Source of the DNA: Beijerinckia sp. 28-YEA-48
GTDB taxonomy: Bacteria; Pseudomonadota; Alphaproteobacteria; Rhizobiales; Beijerinckiaceae
Direction: 5' to 3'
Assembly (NCBI RefSeq): GCF_900104955.1
Contig: NZ_FNSI01000001.1
Coordinates: 5,304,001 to 5,368,000, forward strand
Length of the DNA stretch: 64,000 nucleotides
Shown: piece after piece, positions 62,346 to 64,000 of the stretch
Numbering within the stretch: the first letter of the stretch is position 1
Layout of the letters: each line of letters begins with the position of its first letter
Position numbers and translations under genes: made by a program
The notes under the pieces: generated by a model
Seen by the model: only the letters and a program-made list of their open reading frames with translations
What the model was told of the DNA's origin: nothing
Database searches by the model: none

Positions 62346-63800
62346 TTACCGAAACGGCGGCTCGTCGAAACTGCGCAGTTTGCGCGAATGAATGGTGGCG
62401 CCGGCCTCGTTGAGCTTTCTTAAGGCGCACAAGCCGATCTTCAGATGTTCGCCGACGGCGCGCTCATAGAAGGCATTGGCGGCGCCGGGCAGTTTGATCT
62501 CGCCATGCAGCGGCTTGTCGGAGACGCAGAGCAAAGTGCCGTAGGGTACGCGCAGGCGATAGCCTTGCGTTGCGATCGTGCCGGATTCCATATCGACGGC
62601 GACGGCGCGCGACTGGTTGATGCGGCGGCGCTCCTTCGTCCACTGCAATTCCCAATTGCGATCGTCCTGGGTGACGACGGTGCCGGTTCGCAGCCGTCGC
62701 TTCAGCTTGTCGCCTTTTTCTCCAGTGATCTCGGCCGCAGCTTCCTGCAAAGCGACCTGGACTTCGGCGAGGGCGGGAATGGGGATGTCGGGCGGCACCA
62801 GTTCGTCGAGGATATGGTCCTGACGCAGATAGGCGTGCGCGAGAACATAATCGCCGATCACCTGCTCCTGGCGTAGGCCGCCGCAATGGCCGACCATCAG
62901 CCAGCAGTTCGGCCGCAGCACGGCGAGATGATCGGTGATGTTCTTGGCGTTGGACGGGCCGATGCCAATATTGACGAGCGTGACGCCGTCGCCGCCTTTG
63001 CGGATCAGGTGATAGGCTGGCATCTGGAACCGATGCCAGGGCGCCGACATCACCCGTTCCGCCGTGCCGCTGTCGATGTCGGCTTGGGTGATCCGGCCGC
63101 CGCCGGGCACAACCAAGGCTTCGGCGGTGCCGGCTTCGATTTCCGCCAAGCCTAGCCGGACGAACTGATCGACATAACGATGATAGTTGGTGAGCAGCAC
63201 CCAGGGCTGCATGTCGCGCCAGTCGGTGCCGGTATAGTGGACGAGACGACGCAGCGAGAAATCCACCCGCACGGCGTCGAACAGTGACAAAGGCCGGGGT
63301 TCGCCGTCGATGAATTCGAACGTGCCGTCGGCGATCTCATCGCCGACCAAGGACAAGAGCGGTGTCGGGAAATAGCGGGCCAGTTCGACGGCGGTGACCT
63401 TGCCACGCCCCAGTTCATCGCCGCCATCAAGCGCATAAGGATAGGGTATTTCCTGCTGGCTGATGCCCGTCTCGATGGTTGCGCCATATTCGTCGACCAG
63501 TAGACGGAGCTGGTCGAGCAGATAGCCGCGGAACTCGGCCGGTTGCGTGATCGTGGTCGAATAGATACCCGGCGCTGGAAATTTGGCGAAGCCGCGCCAG
63601 GTCGCCGGTGGCAGAATCGTCTGCGTGTAGGTGACGCGCAAGACCGGGTAGCGATAACGCGCGCGTTCCTCCGCCGTCGGTGGCTGGTGGGTGTCGAAAA
63701 AGCGTTGCAGGTCGTCGCGCAGCGCTGCGCACGCGGCGTTATAAAGCGCCTCGAGCCTGTCGATCGCGTCCTCGGGGGTGGCTGCGATCTCGAAGGTCAT
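62346..63800 (-). CDS. amn: AMP nucleosidase
   Basis: A 484-residue AMP nucleosidase, which splits AMP to adenine and ribose 5-phosphate. The N-terminal regulatory domain (1-190) includes TWRGFAKFPAPGIYSTTITQ; the catalytic nucleoside-phosphorylase-like domain has LVNIGIGPSNAKNITDHLAV, LMVGHCGGLRQEQVIGDYV and AVDMESGTIATQGYRLRV. AAGGAG lies 9 nt before the ATG. It converges on cutA with a 3-bp gap. Full length. Confidence 0.95.
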   Translation of the reverse strand: MTFEIAATPEDAIDRLEALYNAACAALRDDLQRFFDTHQPPTAEERARYRYPVLRVTYTQTILPPATWRGFAKFPAPGIYSTTITQPAEFRGYLLDQLRLLVDEYGATIETGISQQEIPYPYALDGGDELGRGKVTAVELARYFPTPLLSLVGDEIADGTFEFIDGEPRPLSLFDAVRVDFSLRRLVHYTGTDWRDMQPWVLLTNYHRYVDQFVRLGLAEIEAGTAEALVVPGGGRITQADIDSGTAERVMSAPWHRFQMPAYHLIRKGGDGVTLVNIGIGPSNAKNITDHLAVLRPNCWLMVGHCGGLRQEQVIGDYVLAHAYLRQDHILDELVPPDIPIPALAEVQVALQEAAAEITGEKGDKLKRRLRTGTVVTQDDRNWELQWTKERRRINQSRAVAVDMESGTIATQGYRLRVPYGTLLCVSDKPLHGEIKLPGAANAFYERAVGEHLKIGLCALRKLNEAGATIHSRKLRSFDEPPFR

Positions 63801-63913
63801 GCGGCGGTACTCCTTGGCGAAGCGAGGCGGCCCCGGCGCGGTGCGTCGGGCGCATCTTTTTGATCATGTGGGATGCTGTTGGCCTGGTCCACGACTGTCT
63901 CGGTTGACTTGTC

Positions 63914-64000
63914 TTAATTAACGCGGGGCCAGGAGAAATCGTCGGCGCGGCCGGGCCGCGTTTCCAGCGGTGCGCCGGTGATGAGCGCCCGCTGTGTGAG
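63914..64000 (-). CDS. C-terminal fragment of an unidentified protein, partial at window edge
   Basis: The last 28 codons of a leftward gene enter from the right edge and end in TAA at 63914-63916. The readable tail is ITGAPLETRPGRADDFSWPR. It is too short to name; the frame is supported by codon usage and by being open to the window edge. It lies 113 bp upstream of amn on the same strand. Confidence 0.5.
   Translation of the reverse strand, partial: LTQRALITGAPLETRPGRADDFSWPRVN

Overview
The window reads as chromosomal DNA of an alphaproteobacterium, most likely a member of Hyphomicrobiales (Rhizobiales) close to the Bradyrhizobiaceae/Boseaceae/Beijerinckiaceae. The basis is the high GC content, the alphaproteobacterial small families DUF1244 and DUF2937, the many TTG/GTG starts, and intergenic palindromic repeats of types common in these genomes. 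Genus and species cannot be fixed from the window. I see no rRNA, tRNA, CRISPR array, transposase or integrase.

Layout. (1) 1-5090: an organosulfur-type cluster. Two paralogous periplasmic substrate-binding proteins (SBPs) diverge from one promoter region; the rightward one is followed by an SfnB-like flavin oxidoreductase, an LLM-class flavin monooxygenase and an amidohydrolase. (2) 5327-6769: a secreted DUF6600-type protein with Gly/Pro repeats, closed by a strong terminator. (3) 7027-11875: an FAD monooxygenase and an aldehyde dehydrogenase on the + strand, an SDR on the - strand and an acyl-CoA dehydrogenase on the + strand. (4) 11941-17311: a czcBA metal-efflux operon with two small His-containing secreted proteins. 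(5) 17459-18529: an acyltransferase-3 membrane protein. (6) 18793-25134: a complete liv-type ABC transporter (SBP, two permeases, two ATPases), then a VOC protein and an alpha/beta hydrolase. (7) 25266-33990: a VOC protein, TetR and MarR regulators, an Fe3+/polyamine-type ABC transporter and two phthalate-dioxygenase-like Rieske oxygenases. (8) 34150-47245: a UbiD decarboxylase, two taurine/nitrate-type ABC transporters, two further Rieske oxygenases, a TauD-type and an IPNS-type 2-oxoglutarate oxygenase, a VOC protein and a LysR regulator. (9) 47246-53127: TonB, a VOC protein, DUF899, MarR, a BclA/YddA-like ABC exporter and pirin. (10) 53418-56526: an FAD monooxygenase, a gamma-carbonic anhydrase and an orphan Bug-type SBP. 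(11) 56667-64000: mostly core functions (DUF1244, DUF2937, thiD, aldo/keto reductase, nucleotide-exchange-like transporter, hemH, cutA, amn).

How it fits together. Nearly 50 kb looks like an accessory catabolic region. Seven SBPs and four ABC transport systems import anionic, aromatic or organosulfur compounds. Four Rieske oxygenases, two 2OG-Fe(II) oxygenases, two FAD monooxygenases, one LLM monooxygenase and VOC proteins can oxidise or cleave them, and UbiD, aldehyde dehydrogenase, acyl-CoA dehydrogenases and hydrolases can process the products. None of the four Rieske oxygenases has a ferredoxin, reductase or beta subunit in the window, so electron transfer must be shared or distant. The most distinctive regulatory signal is a CTTATG/CATAAG dyad. 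It lies in two 46-bp imperfect repeats between a divergent Rieske/TauD pair, and the same half-site recurs in front of the LysR gene. This suggests one LysR regulon covering 38308-47245. Substrates are inferred from family membership only.
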